Source: Luteimonas abyssi
GTDB lineage: Bacteria > Pseudomonadota > Gammaproteobacteria > Xanthomonadales > Xanthomonadaceae
Direction: 5' to 3'
NCBI RefSeq assembly: GCF_001482195.1
Contig: NZ_KQ759763.1
Location: 73,623-137,622, forward strand
DNA: 64,000 bases
Positions 17,758 to 28,212 of this stretch are shown here, piece by piece. The translations under genes were made by a program, and so were the position numbers. A model generated the notes under the pieces. The model was not told where the DNA came from. It was given only the letters and a program-made list of their open reading frames with translations, and made no database searches. How positions within the stretch are numbered: position 1 is the first letter of the stretch; every line of letters starts with the position of its first letter.

Positions 17758-20700
17758 GACCGGCGCCGGCGTGGACCGGAAGAAGCTGGCGGGCCTCTGG
17801 GTGCTCGGCGCGGGCCTCGCTCTGCTGGCCGGCGTCGGAGATGCGCTGGCCGGGCCGGCGCTGTGGCTGTCGCAGGTGGTGTTGGCATTGGCGGCGCGCG
17901 CGCCCCGGGCCGGCCTGCCGGCGGATGGCCCCGCCTGGCGACGCGCGGCCGGCCCGTTGATGGCCGCATGGGCTGGCGTCCTGGTGGCGGCGGCGCTCCT
18001 GCTGGCGTGGCCGCTGTCGGCGCTGGTCGCCAGCGGATCGCTGGGGGCGGCGCTCGGGGTCAGCGTGGTGTCCGGGCTGATCGTGGTCGGCCTGTGGCGG
18101 ACCTGGCCGTTCTGGCATGCCGTCGAACGCGAGGGGGGGCGGCCCGCCGATCATTGGCAAGCTCTGGCCGAGTACGACGCCGGTGCCCTGCGCGGGCTCT
18201 GGTTGGCCCTGGGCATGGCCGGCGCGATCGGGGTGACGCTCGTGCTGGCCTGGCCCGGCCTGCTCGACGGCGCCGGACGCTGGGGCGTGGCCGCAGGCGC
18301 CGCGATCTGGAGCGTTCTGCTCCACCATCGGCTGCAACGCCTGACCCCTGCCGAGCGCCTGCCGCTGCCGGTCGTGGAGATCGGCGAACCGACGGTCCTG
18401 CCGTCCGCACCGGCGTACGAAGGCGATCCCGATCTCGCGCTGTACGCCGCCGCCCGCGCCGGTCGCGTGGACCGCGCGCTGGAGTTGCTCGCGCTGGATG
18501 CCGACCCGCACGCCGCTCCACCGGAGGGCGAGCGCGACCAGCGCTCCCTGCCGGTCCTGGCCGCGGTCCTGCCGGACCTGCGCCTGCTGCGTGCGCTGAT
18601 CGCGCGCGGCGTCGATCTCAACGCCGCCCGTGCCGGCATGACCCCGTTGCTGGCGGCGACCCGCGACAGCTGGCATGGCCGGCCCGAGGCGGTGATGACG
18701 TTGCTGACCAACGGCGCCGACCCGCGGGCCCGCGATCACGAGGGCAATACCCCGTTGCATCACGCTGCGCGCAGCACCGATCCCGGTGTGGTCGCGCTGC
18801 TGCGCGATGCGGCCGCGGAGCTGGAGGCCCGCAACGACGAGGGGCTGACCCCGCTCGGCGTGGCGTGTACCGCCGGCAACTGGCGCCTGGCCAAGTTCCT
18901 GCTCGAGCGCGGCGCGTCCGCGCACGCGGCCGATGCGACGCCGGCACTGCTGGCGGCCGCGCGCGGCGACGAGGACGACGCGGCCGGGGTGCAGTTGCTG
19001 CTGCGGCACAAGGCCAAGGTGGACGCACGCGACGCCCATCAGCGCACCGCCCTGCACGAGGCGGCGTTCGCGGGGCATCAGGACATCCTGGCCGCGCTGC
19101 TGGCGGCTGGCGCTGACGTGGAGCCGCGCGACGTGGCCGGTCGGACTCCGCTGCTGGACGCCGCGCGCGGTGGTCGACTGGCGGCGCTGGAAGCCTTGTT
19201 GGCGGCGAACGCCGATCCCGGTGCCCGCGACGAGGCCGCATGCGATGCGCTCGGTCTGGCGGTGCTGGCCGACGTACCGTCGCCGCCGCTGGTCCGGCGC
19301 CTGCTGGAGCTGGGGCTCGATCCCACGCGTGCCGATGCGGGCGGCCGGACTCCGGTCGAACATGCCGCAGGTGCCGGCCGCTGGTCGCTGGTGACGCTGC
19401 TGGATCCGGACTACGTCCTGCCCGCCAGCGTGCTCCCCGACGCCACTGCGGCCGGCGAGGCGAACCTGCCGGATCGCGCGCCGCTCGCCTTGCTGCGCGA
19501 CAGCCTGCACGAGGGCCGGACCGAGCGTCTGGAGGCACTGGTCGAACTGCTCGACGCGGCCGAGCTCGGCAGTCTGCTCGCCGACGATGCGATCGCGCTG
19601 GAGCCCGAGCGCATCGACTGGCTGCTCGCCAACGGCGCCGACCCCGATGTGCGAGAGGGCGACGGCGACAGTGCGATCTTCCGTCTGCTGTCCCGCGGGC
19701 CGGAAGCGCTCGATGCCTTGCAGGTCATGCTGCGTCACAACGTCTCCCCGGCCGGCAGTGGCGGGCTGGCGCGTTTCCTGGGCGCCTGCGCGCGCGCCGA
19801 CCAGGCCGGACGCTCGCTGGAGACCCAGGCACTGGAATTGCTCGGCCGTGGCGCGGATCCGTTCGCCGCGTCGCCCGAAGGCGATCCCGCGCTCGCGCTC
19901 GCCGTGCGCCTGGGTTGGCAATCGCTGCTCGAGCGCCTGCTGGAGGTCGGGGTCGATCTCGATACCCGCGACGCACGCGGCATGACCGCGCTGCATCTGG
20001 CCGCCGCGCTCGGGCGCGAAGCGGCGTTGAAGACACTGGTGCGCGCCGGCGCCAATCCGGACCTGCGCGCCGCCGACGGCCAGACCGCGCTCGGCGTGGC
20101 CTTGGCCGGCGGTCGTCGCGATCTCGCCGACTGGCTCGATTGGCGCGGCTGGCCCCTGCCGCACCGGGCCTTGCGCCCGGCCGACCTGCCGGCAGCCGCG
20201 AAGGCGGGCGATGCCGACGCCGTCCGGCGCCTGCTGGATCTCGGCTTCGGCGTGGACATCGCGGATGCCCAGGGCTGTACGCCGCTGTTGCGTGCGGCCG
20301 GTGGCGGACACCGTGCGGTGCTCGATCTGCTGCTGGCACGTGGCGCCGATGTCACGCTCGCCGCGCAGAGCGGAGCGACCCCGTTGTCGGCGGCGGTGAG
20401 TGCGCGTCAGTCGGGAATCGTCGACCGGCTGCTCGATGCCGGGGCGAACATCGAACAGCGCCTGCCGGGCGAGGTGACCGTACTGATGCTGGCCGCCGCA
20501 CTCGGCCTGCCCGATCTGTGCGCGCGCCTGATCGGTGCCGGCGCCGATATCCATGCCGTCGACGCGCAGGGCCTGACGCCCCTGCATTGCGCGGCGCTGT
20601 ACGGCTTCACTTCGGGCGACCGGCCACGCGTCCTGGCCCTGTTCGACACCTTGTTGCTGGCCGGCGCCGAGGTCGATGCCGAAGCGGCCGGCGGCGTGAC

Positions 20701-21046
20701 CCCGTTGCTGATGCTGCTCGGCGCGCGTGCCGAGCCCGGGACCGCCTGCGACGAGGCGGTGGTGCGGGAAGTGCTCGATCACCTGCTCGACGAAGGCGCC
20801 GCCCTGGACGTGCAGGACCCGCGCGGCTTCGGTCCGCTGCACCTGACCGCGCTGCACGGTCTGCTGCACCTGGCCCAGCGGCTGCTGCGGGCCGGCGCGG
20901 ATCCCGACCTGCGCGACGCCCTGAACCGCGTGCCGCGCGACATCGCGATCATGCGCGGCTTCGTCGACGTCGCTGCCGAGCTGGCCCCCAGCACCGCGCC
21001 TCAGCCCGGCCTCTCGATGGCGAGATTCCTGCGCGAGCCGCGCTGA
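17750..21046 (+). CDS. Membrane-anchored ankyrin-repeat protein
   Basis: The 1098-residue product starts at ATG 17750 behind GGGGGA, inside the end of the YcgL gene. Residues ~10-190 hold about four to five hydrophobic segments. From ~residue 220 to the end there are around 20 ankyrin repeats, for example [50 protein letters not shown] and [14 protein letters not shown] less regular stretch lies near residues 545-730. Ankyrin arrays bind other proteins; here the array would face the cytoplasm if the membrane segments count as read. No enzyme domain is seen. The partner is unknown. Confidence 0.88.
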   Translation: MRETGAGVDRKKLAGLWVLGAGLALLAGVGDALAGPALWLSQVVLALAARAPRAGLPADGPAWRRAAGPLMAAWAGVLVAAALLLAWPLSALVASGSLGAALGVSVVSGLIVVGLWRTWPFWHAVEREGGRPADHWQALAEYDAGALRGLWLALGMAGAIGVTLVLAWPGLLDGAGRWGVAAGAAIWSVLLHHRLQRLTPAERLPLPVVEIGEPTVLPSAPAYEGDPDLALYAAARAGRVDRALELLALDADPHAAPPEGERDQRSLPVLAAVLPDLRLLRALIARGVDLNAARAGMTPLLAATRDSWHGRPEAVMTLLTNGADPRARDHEGNTPLHHAARSTDPGVVALLRDAAAELEARNDEGLTPLGVACTAGNWRLAKFLLERGASAHAADATPALLAAARGDEDDAAGVQLLLRHKAKVDARDAHQRTALHEAAFAGHQDILAALLAAGADVEPRDVAGRTPLLDAARGGRLAALEALLAANADPGARDEAACDALGLAVLADVPSPPLVRRLLELGLDPTRADAGGRTPVEHAAGAGRWSLVTLLDPDYVLPASVLPDATAAGEANLPDRAPLALLRDSLHEGRTERLEALVELLDAAELGSLLADDAIALEPERIDWLLANGADPDVREGDGDSAIFRLLSRGPEALDALQVMLRHNVSPAGSGGLARFLGACARADQAGRSLETQALELLGRGADPFAASPEGDPALALAVRLGWQSLLERLLEVGVDLDTRDARGMTALHLAAALGREAALKTLVRAGANPDLRAADGQTALGVALAGGRRDLADWLDWRGWPLPHRALRPADLPAAAKAGDADAVRRLLDLGFGVDIADAQGCTPLLRAAGGGHRAVLDLLLARGADVTLAAQSGATPLSAAVSARQSGIVDRLLDAGANIEQRLPGEVTVLMLAAALGLPDLCARLIGAGADIHAVDAQGLTPLHCAALYGFTSGDRPRVLALFDTLLLAGAEVDAEAAGGVTPLLMLLGARAEPGTACDEAVVREVLDHLLDEGAALDVQDPRGFGPLHLTALHGLLHLAQRLLRAGADPDLRDALNRVPRDIAIMRGFVDVAAELAPSTAPQPGLSMARFLREPR

Positions 21047-21073
21047 GCGCGGTGAACCCACTATTGCGGGTGC

Positions 21074-21097
21074 CGCCGCCGACGCGCGTCGGCGGCG
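21074..21097 (+). terminator. GC-rich dyad after the ankyrin gene
   Basis: CGCCGCC, the self-complementary GACGCGCGTC, and GGCGGCG make a long perfect dyad 28 bases after the ankyrin stop. No T-tract follows, so termination strength is uncertain. Confidence 0.35.
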
Positions 21098-21164
21098 CGA
21101 TGTGCCTGGCTTGCGGACGATTCCGCATGTGCAGCATGATGAACTCCCTTTCCAGGATGGAACT

Positions 21165-22019
21165 GTGAGCCGATACATCTGTTTGATGTTCATCGTGGCG
21201 ATGTCGGTCGTGCTGGGTGCCGCCGATGCGCAAACCGCTCGCCAGGCCCGTGCCGAGGTCGAAGCCAGCATGTTGGTCACCGGCCATGTCGAGATCGACC
21301 CCGCCGGGCACGTCGTTTCTCACACGCTCGATCAGCCCGGGAAGCTTCCCCCGTACGTCGTCGATCTGATCGACCGGGCCGTGCCGTCGCTGCGCTTCGA
21401 GCCGATCTTGGAACAGGGCGTACCGGTTGCCGTACGGTCCAAGATGGGCTTGCGGCTGGTCGCCACGCCGGCGGGCGATGGCGACATGCGGATACGTCTC
21501 CGGAGCGCGCACTTCGGCGAGACGGCTGCGGAGAGCGAGGCATCGGGTGTCCGCGCGCTCGACATGAAACCACCGCACTATCCGGAGAGCATCGCGCGGA
21601 TGGGCGGAAAGGGTATCGCCTACCTCCTGGTGAAGATCGATCGCGACGGGCGTGTCGAGGATGTCGTCGCCGAGCAGGTCAACCTGACGGCCATCGGCAC
21701 GCTGAGCGAGATGGACAGGATCCGCAATGCCCTGTCCCGCAACGCCGTCGTCGCCGCGCGTCGCTGGACATTCTCGGTGCCTACGGAAGGCGAGGACGCC
21801 GACAGGGGATATTGGGTGATCCGGGTGCCGGTCGAGTACACGCTCCACGACGACCGTGAGACCGAGTACGGCGCGTGGTCCGCTTATCATCCCGGCCCAC
21901 GCCTGCAGCCGGACTGGGCGCGGCCGGTGCCCGAAGGCTTCAGCCCGGATGCGTTGGCCACAGGCGCAGTCGCGCCCGAAGCGTCGCGGTTCCGGCTGCT
22001 GACCCCGATCGAGGGCTAG
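21165..22019 (+). CDS. Periplasmic TonB C-terminal-like protein
   Basis: The 284-residue product starts at GTG 21165 with AGGA just upstream. Residues 1-24 form a signal peptide (ending GAADAQT). The second half (from about residue 130) carries a TonB-C-like pattern: KPPHYPESIARMGGKGIAYL then IDRDGRVEDV. True TonB proteins have an uncleaved membrane anchor and a long Pro-rich spanner; neither is present here, so it is more likely a free periplasmic protein using the TonB-C fold. It is followed by a second protein of the same kind at 22111. Confidence 0.65.
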   Translation: MSRYICLMFIVAMSVVLGAADAQTARQARAEVEASMLVTGHVEIDPAGHVVSHTLDQPGKLPPYVVDLIDRAVPSLRFEPILEQGVPVAVRSKMGLRLVATPAGDGDMRIRLRSAHFGETAAESEASGVRALDMKPPHYPESIARMGGKGIAYLLVKIDRDGRVEDVVAEQVNLTAIGTLSEMDRIRNALSRNAVVAARRWTFSVPTEGEDADRGYWVIRVPVEYTLHDDRETEYGAWSAYHPGPRLQPDWARPVPEGFSPDALATGAVAPEASRFRLLTPIEG

Positions 22020-22110
22020 AGACGCGACCGCAGGTGCGCGGATACCTTGGCCGAGGTGCGCGAGTGCCCTGGCCGCTTTTTTCATGACCCAGAACGCAAG
22101 GATGGTTCCG

Positions 22111-22875
22111 ATGAATTTCAGGCAATGGATGTTGTGCGCGATGTTGTCGGCGGGCGCCCTGTCGCCCGTCCAGGCGCGGGATGCGGACGACGTGGTGATC
22201 TTCTCCACGGCGGTGAAGGTGGATGTCGATGCGGCAGGGGAGGCCGTCGGGTTCGAGTCTTCGGCCGAGCTGTCGCCCGCGTTGCGCGACCTGGTCGAAA
22301 CGCGGGCGCGCGAGCTCCAGTTCCGGCCGGCGATGGTGGACGGGCAAGCCCGGGGCGGCGTGACCTATGCGATGTTCACTGTCTGTGCCGTGCCGGAGGG
22401 CGACCGGATGCTGGTCGCGGCGGAGTTCGGCGGCAACGGTCCCGTGCTGGCGGACGGCGCGATCTCGCCGGCACCGCCGCGGTATCCGGTCGAGGCGTTG
22501 AAGCGCGGACTCTCCGCGGACCTGATCGTCCACTACGAAGTCCAGGCGGATGGAGGCGCCGTGTTCGAGAGCCTCGAATACGCCGAGGGCACGCGAGCGC
22601 AGGGGCGGCGCCTGTTCGAAGCGATGGCGCAGGACTGGGTGGCCGGCATGCGTTATACGCCCGAGCAGGTGGGCGGCGAGGCGGTGGCGACGCGGATCAG
22701 CATGCCGGTATCGTTCGAAGTGATGCGGGGCGGACGACGCGAGGCGCAGCGAATGCTGGAGCGGAACCGTCAGGAATGGCTCGAACGGCCGGAATGCCAG
22801 GCCGCGCAGCAGGCCCAGGGCGGCGGACACATGGTATCGGCGGAATCGCCGTTCGTGATCCGCGACGCGGGCTGA
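22111..22875 (+). CDS. Periplasmic TonB C-terminal-like protein (paralogue)
   Basis: The 254-residue product starts at ATG 22111, chosen because AAGGA lies eight bases upstream; in-frame ATGs at 22084 and 22102 lack this. A signal peptide covers about residues 1-21 (ending SPVQAR). The half after residue 110 shows a weak TonB-C pattern (PAPPRYPVEALKRGLSAD then YEVQADGGAVFES). As in the upstream paralogue, no Pro-rich spanner is present. The two genes are 91 bases apart, so they may be a duplicated pair. Function unknown. Confidence 0.65.
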   Translation: MNFRQWMLCAMLSAGALSPVQARDADDVVIFSTAVKVDVDAAGEAVGFESSAELSPALRDLVETRARELQFRPAMVDGQARGGVTYAMFTVCAVPEGDRMLVAAEFGGNGPVLADGAISPAPPRYPVEALKRGLSADLIVHYEVQADGGAVFESLEYAEGTRAQGRRLFEAMAQDWVAGMRYTPEQVGGEAVATRISMPVSFEVMRGGRREAQRMLERNRQEWLERPECQAAQQAQGGGHMVSAESPFVIRDAG

Positions 22876-22951
22876 GCCCGCCCGCCCGCCGGCAGGACGC
22901 CGCGGGTGGCGGCCCGCTCGTCGGATGCCGACCCGATCAGGCGGCAGACAC

Positions 22952-22980
22952 GAAGAAGCCCCGCGATGCGGGGCTTCTTC
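22952..22980. terminator. Bidirectional terminator, TonB-like gene / rho
   Basis: GAAGAAGCCCCGC and GCGGGGCTTCTTC form a 13-bp perfect stem with a three-base loop between the convergent genes ending at 22875 (+) and 23009 (-). The flanking A and T residues at the stem base give a U-rich 3' arm in both directions, as for an intrinsic terminator. Confidence 0.85.
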
Positions 22981-23008
22981 ATGTGGTGCGGTGGCGTCCG
23001 GCGGCGAC

Positions 23009-24754
23009 TCAGCGCCGCATCGAACTGAAGAACTCGTCGTTGGACTTGGTGTTCTTCATCTTGTCGAGCAGGAACTCCATCGCCGCGATCTCGTCCATCG
23101 GATGCAGCAGCTTGCGCAGGATCCAGATCTTCTGCAGCAGGTCCGGCTCGATGAGGAAATCCTCGCGGCGAGTGCCCGACTGGTTGACGTTGATCGCCGG
23201 GTAGACGCGCTTCTCGGTGATGCGACGGTCCAGGTGAATCTCGGAATTGCCGGTGCCCTTGAACTCCTCGTAGATCACCTTGTCCATCGCGCTGCCGGTA
23301 TCGACCAGTGCGGTGGCGATGATGGTCAGCGAACCGCCTTCCTCGACGTTGCGCGCCGCGCCGAAGAACCGCTTCGGGCGATGCAGGGCGTTGGCGTCCA
23401 CGCCGCCGGTGAGCACCTTGCCGGAGCTGGGCACGACGTTGTTGTAGGCGCGTGCCAGGCGGGTGATCGAGTCGAGCAGGATCACCACGTCCTTCTTGTG
23501 CTCGACCAGGCGCTTGGCGCGCTCGATCACCATCTCGGCGACCTGCACATGGCGCGCGGCCGGCTCGTCGAAGGTGGAGCTGACCACTTCGCCGCGCACG
23601 GTGCGCTGCATCTCGGTCACTTCCTCCGGACGCTCGTCGACCAGCAGCACGATCAGGTGCACTTCCGGGTGGTTGGTCGTGATCGCGGTGGCGACCTGCT
23701 GCATCAGCATGGTCTTGCCGGCCTTGGGCGGCGAGACGATCAGTGCGCGCTGGCCCTTGCCCTGGGGGGCCATCAAGTCGAGGATGCGGCCGGCGATGTC
23801 CTCGCTGGAACCGTCGCCGCGCTCGAGCTTGAAGCGCTTGCGCGGGAACAGCGGGGTCAGGTTCTCGAACAGCACCTTGCCCTTGCTGGCTTCCGGCGGC
23901 TCGCCGTTGATGGTGTCGACCACGTTGAGCGCGAAGTAGCGCTCGCCGTCCTTCGGCCAGCGGATGCGGCCGGCCAGGTGGTCGCCGGTGCGCAGGTTGA
24001 AACGGCGGATCTGGCTGGGCGAGATGTAGGTGTCGTCCGGGCCGGCCAGGTAGCTGGCCTCGGCGCCGCGCAGGAAGCCGAAGCCGTCGGGCAGGATCTC
24101 CAGCACGCCGTCGGCCAGCACGCCTTCGCTGGTGCGGGTGAGCACCTTGAGCAAGGCGAAGATCACGTCCTGCTTGCGCGCGCGGGCCACGCCCTCGTGG
24201 ATGTTCAGCTGCTCGGCGATCTCCAGCAGCTTGTGTGCGGGCATGCGCTTGAGGTCGGACAGCGAGTACTGCGGGAAGCCTTCCGGGATGTTGGGCGGCG
24301 GCAGGCGCTGGGCCTGGTCGTTGCCGCCGTCCTGGGGCAGGCCGTCCTCGCGGTAGCGGTCGCGCTGGCGATCGCGGCGGTTGCGGAAACGCTCGCGCCG
24401 GTTGTTGCCCTGGCCGCCCTGATTGTTCTGGCTGCCTGGGCCGTTCGGATTGTTCTGGCCGCTCTGCCGCGGCGCTTGGCCGCCCTGGTCGCGAGGCGCC
24501 TGGCCGGCGTCGGCGTTGCCGCCGTTGTCGCCACCGCCCGACGATGCGGGCGGTGCGCTGTCGGCAGCGACGGGTGCGCTCGGCGCGGCCGGTGCCGTGG
24601 GCGCCGGGGCAGACTCGACCGGCAGCGCCTGCTGCACGGGCGCGTCGCCAGCATCGGCCTTGGCGGTCTTGGTCACGCGGGCGGTCTTGGTGGCGCGCGG
24701 CTTGCGCACGCGCTTCTCGGCGGTATCGCCGGAATCGGGGGTGTTGTCGGACAA
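23009..24754 (-). CDS. rho: Transcription termination factor Rho with N-terminal extension
   Basis: Rho is the hexameric RNA helicase that ends transcription at untranslated RNA. The product is 581 residues, about 160 longer than E. coli Rho. The extra N-terminus is Lys/Ala/Pro-rich, then Asn/Gly/Arg/Gln-rich ([19 protein letters not shown]). After it come the Rho N-domain, the cold-shock RNA-binding fold ([15 protein letters not shown]), Walker [14 protein letters not shown] near residues 340-350, Walker [14 protein letters not shown] and the C-terminal [11 protein letters not shown] and [10 protein letters not shown]. The start is TTG 24754, supported by GAGGAAA upstream. It lies downstream of trxA on the same strand. 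Confidence 0.97.
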   Translation of the reverse strand: MSDNTPDSGDTAEKRVRKPRATKTARVTKTAKADAGDAPVQQALPVESAPAPTAPAAPSAPVAADSAPPASSGGGDNGGNADAGQAPRDQGGQAPRQSGQNNPNGPGSQNNQGGQGNNRRERFRNRRDRQRDRYREDGLPQDGGNDQAQRLPPPNIPEGFPQYSLSDLKRMPAHKLLEIAEQLNIHEGVARARKQDVIFALLKVLTRTSEGVLADGVLEILPDGFGFLRGAEASYLAGPDDTYISPSQIRRFNLRTGDHLAGRIRWPKDGERYFALNVVDTINGEPPEASKGKVLFENLTPLFPRKRFKLERGDGSSEDIAGRILDLMAPQGKGQRALIVSPPKAGKTMLMQQVATAITTNHPEVHLIVLLVDERPEEVTEMQRTVRGEVVSSTFDEPAARHVQVAEMVIERAKRLVEHKKDVVILLDSITRLARAYNNVVPSSGKVLTGGVDANALHRPKRFFGAARNVEEGGSLTIIATALVDTGSAMDKVIYEEFKGTGNSEIHLDRRITEKRVYPAINVNQSGTRREDFLIEPDLLQKIWILRKLLHPMDEIAAMEFLLDKMKNTKSNDEFFSSMRR

Positions 24755-24950
24755 GTGCGATTTCCTCGCTACGCTGCGAGCGCCCGCGTGGCGCGGGACG
24801 GGATGGGAAGGGGGGCCTTCAGAAGGGTGCGGCGCGAAGATTCCGCGCCGGATAACCGGAAAACTAGCACCGCCCCGGTCCGGCTGGCAAGCGCCGGCGG
24901 CGCGGACCGGCGCGAAATGCGCCGGTCGGGGGATGATGGCGCGTCGGGCG

Positions 24951-25277
24951 TCAGAGCGCCTTGTCGATCATCTGCGACAGCTGCGCCTTGCCCACGGCAC
25001 CGATCTGGGTGGCCTGGATTTCGCCGCCCTTGAACAGCAGCAGCATCGGGATCGAGCGGACGTGGTACTTCAGCGCGGTCGCCTGATTCTGGTCGATGTC
25101 GATCTTGACCACCTTGGCGCGGCCGGCGTAGCTCTCGGCCAGTTCGTCCAGGGCGGGGGCGATCATGCGGCAGGGGCCGCACCACGGCGCCCAGAAGTCG
25201 ACCAGCACGGGCTCCTCGGACTGCAGGACGGTGGCCTCGAAATCGGCGTCGCCGGCGTGGATGACCTTCTCGCTCAC
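24951..25277 (-). CDS. trxA: Thioredoxin 1
   Basis: TrxA is the small cytoplasmic disulfide reductase that serves ribonucleotide reductase, methionine sulfoxide reductase and others. The 108-residue product has the active site WCGPC (Cys33 and Cys36), the buried [11 protein letters not shown] strand, and the cis-Pro loop [12 protein letters not shown]. The GTG at 25277 is the start because AGGAGAG precedes it and the family begins there; the open frame continues upstream without similarity. rho follows 196 bases downstream on the same strand, as in other Xanthomonadaceae and E. coli. Confidence 0.97.
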   Translation of the reverse strand: MSEKVIHAGDADFEATVLQSEEPVLVDFWAPWCGPCRMIAPALDELAESYAGRAKVVKIDIDQNQATALKYHVRSIPMLLLFKGGEIQATQIGAVGKAQLSQMIDKAL

Positions 25278-25330
25278 GGTGCTCTCCTGGGGGTCTGGGC
25301 CGGATCTCGCGGGCTGCGGGCCGGCATAGC

Positions 25331-25370
25331 TGCTAAACTGGGGCGCTCTCCGGCCAAAACCAAGGCCGGA
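25331..25370 (+). promoter_or_regulatory. Possible rhlB promoter and leader hairpin
   Basis: TGCTAAACT at 25331-25339 resembles an extended -10 box on the + strand, in the 251-base divergent gap between trxA and rhlB. Just downstream, TCCGGCC (25349-25355) and GGCCGGA (25364-25370) form a 7-bp stem at the start of the supposed ~180-base leader. The -35 region is not clear. Confidence 0.25.
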
Positions 25371-25528
25371 TGTCAAGCCCCGTTCACCCGGATCACCCGG
25401 GTCCGGCGGCTTGTTACGGGGCCGCAAGGCGCCTTCCTCCGGCCCGGCAGTCTGCGGCGTGGACGACCTCCCACGCAAGCAGAGCGCGCCGCGCGCCACG
25501 CCGAATACACGTTTCCGACGACGGACGC

Positions 25529-27391
25529 ATGAGCGATAAACCTCTTACCGATATCCCCTTTTCCGAATTCGAGTTGCACCCGCAGCTGCTGGCCGGCCTC
25601 GAAGCCGCGGGCTTCCTGCGCTGCACGCCGATCCAGGCGCTGACCCTGCCGATCGCCCTGGCCGGGCGCGACGTCGCAGGCCAGGCGCAGACCGGCACCG
25701 GCAAGACGCTGGCCTTCCTGGTGGCGGTGGTGAACCGCCTCCTCAGCCGGCCGGCCCTGGCCGACCGCAAGCCCGAGGATCCGCGCGCGCTGATCCTGGC
25801 GCCGACCCGCGAGCTGGCGATCCAGATCCACAAGGATGCAGTGAAGTTCTGCTCCGACCTGGGCCTGAAGTTCGCCCTGGTCTACGGCGGCGTCGACTAC
25901 GACAAGCAGCGCCAACTGTTGCAGGAGGGCGCGGATGTGATCATCGCCACGCCCGGCCGGCTGATCGACTACGTCAAGCAGCACAAGGTCGTCAGCCTGC
26001 ACGCCTGCGAGATGTGCGTGCTCGACGAGGCCGACCGCATGTTCGACCTCGGCTTCATCAAGGACATCCGGTTCCTGCTGCGGCGCATGCCGATCCGCAC
26101 CGAGCGCCAGACCCTGCTGTTCTCGGCCACGCTCTCGCACCGCGTGCTGGAGCTCGCCTACGAGCACATGAACGAGCCGGAGAAGCTGGTCGTCGAGGCC
26201 GAGACCATCACCGCGGCACGCGTCCGCCAGAAGCTCTACTACCCGGCCGACGAGGAGAAGATCCCGCTGCTGCTGGGCCTGCTGTCGCGCAGCGAGGGCG
26301 CGCGCACGATGGTGTTCGTCAACACCAAGGCGTTCGTCGAGCGCGTGGCGCGTGCGCTGGAGCGTGGCGGCTACCGGGTCGGCGTGCTGTCGGGCGACGT
26401 GCCGCAGAAGAAGCGCGAGAGCCTGCTGAAGAAGTTCCAGGCCGGCCAGCTCGAGCTGCTGGTGGCCACCGACGTCGCCGCGCGCGGCCTGCACATCGAC
26501 GGCGTGTCCCACGTCTTCAACTACGACCTGCCGTTCGACGCCGAGGACTACGTCCACCGCATCGGCCGCACCGCGCGCCTGGGTGCCGAGGGCGACGCGA
26601 TCAGCTTCGCCTGCGAGCGCTACGCGATGTCCCTGCCCGACATCGAGGCCTACATCGAGCAGAAGATTCCCTCCGAGCCGGTCACCCCGGATCTGCTGCA
26701 GGCACTGCCGCGCAAACCGCGCGAGGGCGTCGAAGTGGAGGCCGAAGACGGCGAGAGCATCGGTGAGATCTTCCGCGAGGCGCGCGAGCAGCGTGCCGCC
26801 GACGATGCGCGCCGCGGTGTGGTGCGCAAGGGTGGCCCGCGGCGGACGGGCGAGGGCGGCGCCCGTCCGGGTGGCGAGCGTCCGCGCCGCGGCCCGCGTC
26901 GCGATGCCGACGCCGCGAAGCCGGTCGCCGACGCGGCGGGAGCGCCCGTCGACACGTCTCCGGAAACCACCGGCAACCGTACGGCTGCCGCGAAGCCGGT
27001 CGCGCCGGTGACGGGTGCGCCGGACGCTGCGGCAGACGGCGAGGCGGCGCCCGCGCGCAAGCGTCGCCGCCGTCGTAGCGGCCGTCGCAAGGATGGCGAA
27101 GGCGCGTCGCAGACCGATCAGGCGAACGTCGCCGGCGCCGACCAGGGTGCGCGCCGCGCATCCGGTGAGGCACCGGGCGACGGCGCGGCGGTACGCAAGC
27201 CGCGCGCGCCCCGCAAGCCGCGTGCGACGGGCGCTGCCGACACCGCCGCCCCGGCCGCATCGGCGACCGCCCCCGCACGGACGAAGACGCCCAGGCGTGA
27301 GGCGGCGCCTGTCGCCGGCGAGCCCTCCCTGCTGCGCCGGATCGGCCGTGGTCTGCGGCGTCTGGTGGGCGGCTCGTCCGACACGCGCTGA
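25529..27391 (+). CDS. rhlB: DEAD-box ATP-dependent RNA helicase RhlB
   Basis: RhlB unwinds structured RNA and, in gammaproteobacteria, works in the RNase E degradosome. The 620-residue product has the DEAD-box core at residues ~10-395: Q motif [13 protein letters not shown], Walker [31 protein letters not shown], and [10 protein letters not shown]. The remaining ~225 residues are an Arg/Lys/Ala/Pro-rich tail, much longer than in E. coli (421 residues in total) and likely to bind RNA or a partner. The start ATG 25529 is the one that begins the family N-terminus. Divergent from trxA; followed by a terminator. Confidence 0.95.
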   Translation: MSDKPLTDIPFSEFELHPQLLAGLEAAGFLRCTPIQALTLPIALAGRDVAGQAQTGTGKTLAFLVAVVNRLLSRPALADRKPEDPRALILAPTRELAIQIHKDAVKFCSDLGLKFALVYGGVDYDKQRQLLQEGADVIIATPGRLIDYVKQHKVVSLHACEMCVLDEADRMFDLGFIKDIRFLLRRMPIRTERQTLLFSATLSHRVLELAYEHMNEPEKLVVEAETITAARVRQKLYYPADEEKIPLLLGLLSRSEGARTMVFVNTKAFVERVARALERGGYRVGVLSGDVPQKKRESLLKKFQAGQLELLVATDVAARGLHIDGVSHVFNYDLPFDAEDYVHRIGRTARLGAEGDAISFACERYAMSLPDIEAYIEQKIPSEPVTPDLLQALPRKPREGVEVEAEDGESIGEIFREAREQRAADDARRGVVRKGGPRRTGEGGARPGGERPRRGPRRDADAAKPVADAAGAPVDTSPETTGNRTAAAKPVAPVTGAPDAAADGEAAPARKRRRRRSGRRKDGEGASQTDQANVAGADQGARRASGEAPGDGAAVRKPRAPRKPRATGAADTAAPAASATAPARTKTPRREAAPVAGEPSLLRRIGRGLRRLVGGSSDTR

Positions 27392-27425
27392 TCCCGGGCG
27401 CGTCGTTCGACCCGCCATGCGTCAC

Positions 27426-27453
27426 ACGACGGCCCGGTCTTCCGGGCCGTCGT
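27426..27453 (+). terminator. Intrinsic terminator after rhlB
   Basis: ACGACGGCCCGG and CCGGGCCGTCGT form a 12-bp perfect stem with a TCTT loop, followed by CGTTTCC, 34 bases after the rhlB stop. Confidence 0.8.
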
Positions 27454-27522
27454 CGTTTCCGGGCGGTCGCCGGCGCCGATGGCCCGACGGGCGGCCTTGG
27501 CGATGCGGCATAATCGCCGGCC

Positions 27523-28212
27523 ATGAGCGTTCTTCGATTCGACAACGTCAGCAAGCAGTACCCGGGCGGCCGCACCGCGCTGTCGGAGATCAGTTTCGAG
27601 GTCGGTGAGGGCGAGATGCTCTTCATCACCGGCCACTCCGGCGCGGGCAAGAGCACCCTGCTGCGGCTGGTCCACCTGGCCGAGCGTCCGTCGCGCGGTG
27701 CGGTGCTGTTTTCCGAGCGCAACCTGCTGCGGGTCCGCGGGCGCAAGGTCGCCATGCACCGGCGCGATGTCGGCGTGGTGTTCCAGGACCATCGTCTGCT
27801 CACCGACCGCACCATCTTCGAGAACGTCGCGTTGCCGCTGATCCTGCGCGGCATGCGCCGGCCCGAGATCGCCAAGCGCGTGCGCAGCGCGCTCGAGCGC
27901 CTGGGCCTGGGTGCGCGCGAGCGCGCGCTGCCTACGCAATTGTCGGCTGGCGAGCAGCAGCGCGTGGGCATCGCCCGCGCCATCGTCGCCGAGCCGCGCC
28001 TGCTGGTGGCCGACGAGCCGACCGGCAACCTCGACCCCACCCTGTCGGCGGAGATCATGGCGCTGTTCGAAACGCTGCCCGAGCGCGGCACCAGCGTGAT
28101 GATCGCCAGCCACGACCTGGCCCTGGTCAAGCGCATGCGCAAGCGTGTGCTGGTGCTGGACGGGGGACGCCTGGCCGACGACATCTCGCCCGAGGAACTC
28201 GCCGATGAGTGA
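27523..28212 (+). CDS. ftsE: Cell division ATP-binding protein FtsE
   Basis: FtsE is the ATPase of the FtsEX complex, which sits at the division septum and activates peptidoglycan hydrolases via the periplasmic loop of FtsX. The 229-residue product shows Walker A GHSGAGKSTLLR (~residues 36-47), Q-loop VVFQDHRLLTD, signature LSAGEQQRVGIARA (~140), Walker B LLVADEPTGNLDP and the switch His in MIASHDLALVK. The last eight bases overlap ftsX. Confidence 0.96.
   Translation: MSVLRFDNVSKQYPGGRTALSEISFEVGEGEMLFITGHSGAGKSTLLRLVHLAERPSRGAVLFSERNLLRVRGRKVAMHRRDVGVVFQDHRLLTDRTIFENVALPLILRGMRRPEIAKRVRSALERLGLGARERALPTQLSAGEQQRVGIARAIVAEPRLLVADEPTGNLDPTLSAEIMALFETLPERGTSVMIASHDLALVKRMRKRVLVLDGGRLADDISPEELADE

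Noticed and set aside
16172-21280. A 1702-codon open frame on the - strand opposite cydB, ycgL and the ankyrin gene
   Set aside because: It is antisense to genes with clear families, has no recognisable domain, and arises because GC-rich codon use keeps the opposite frame free of stops.
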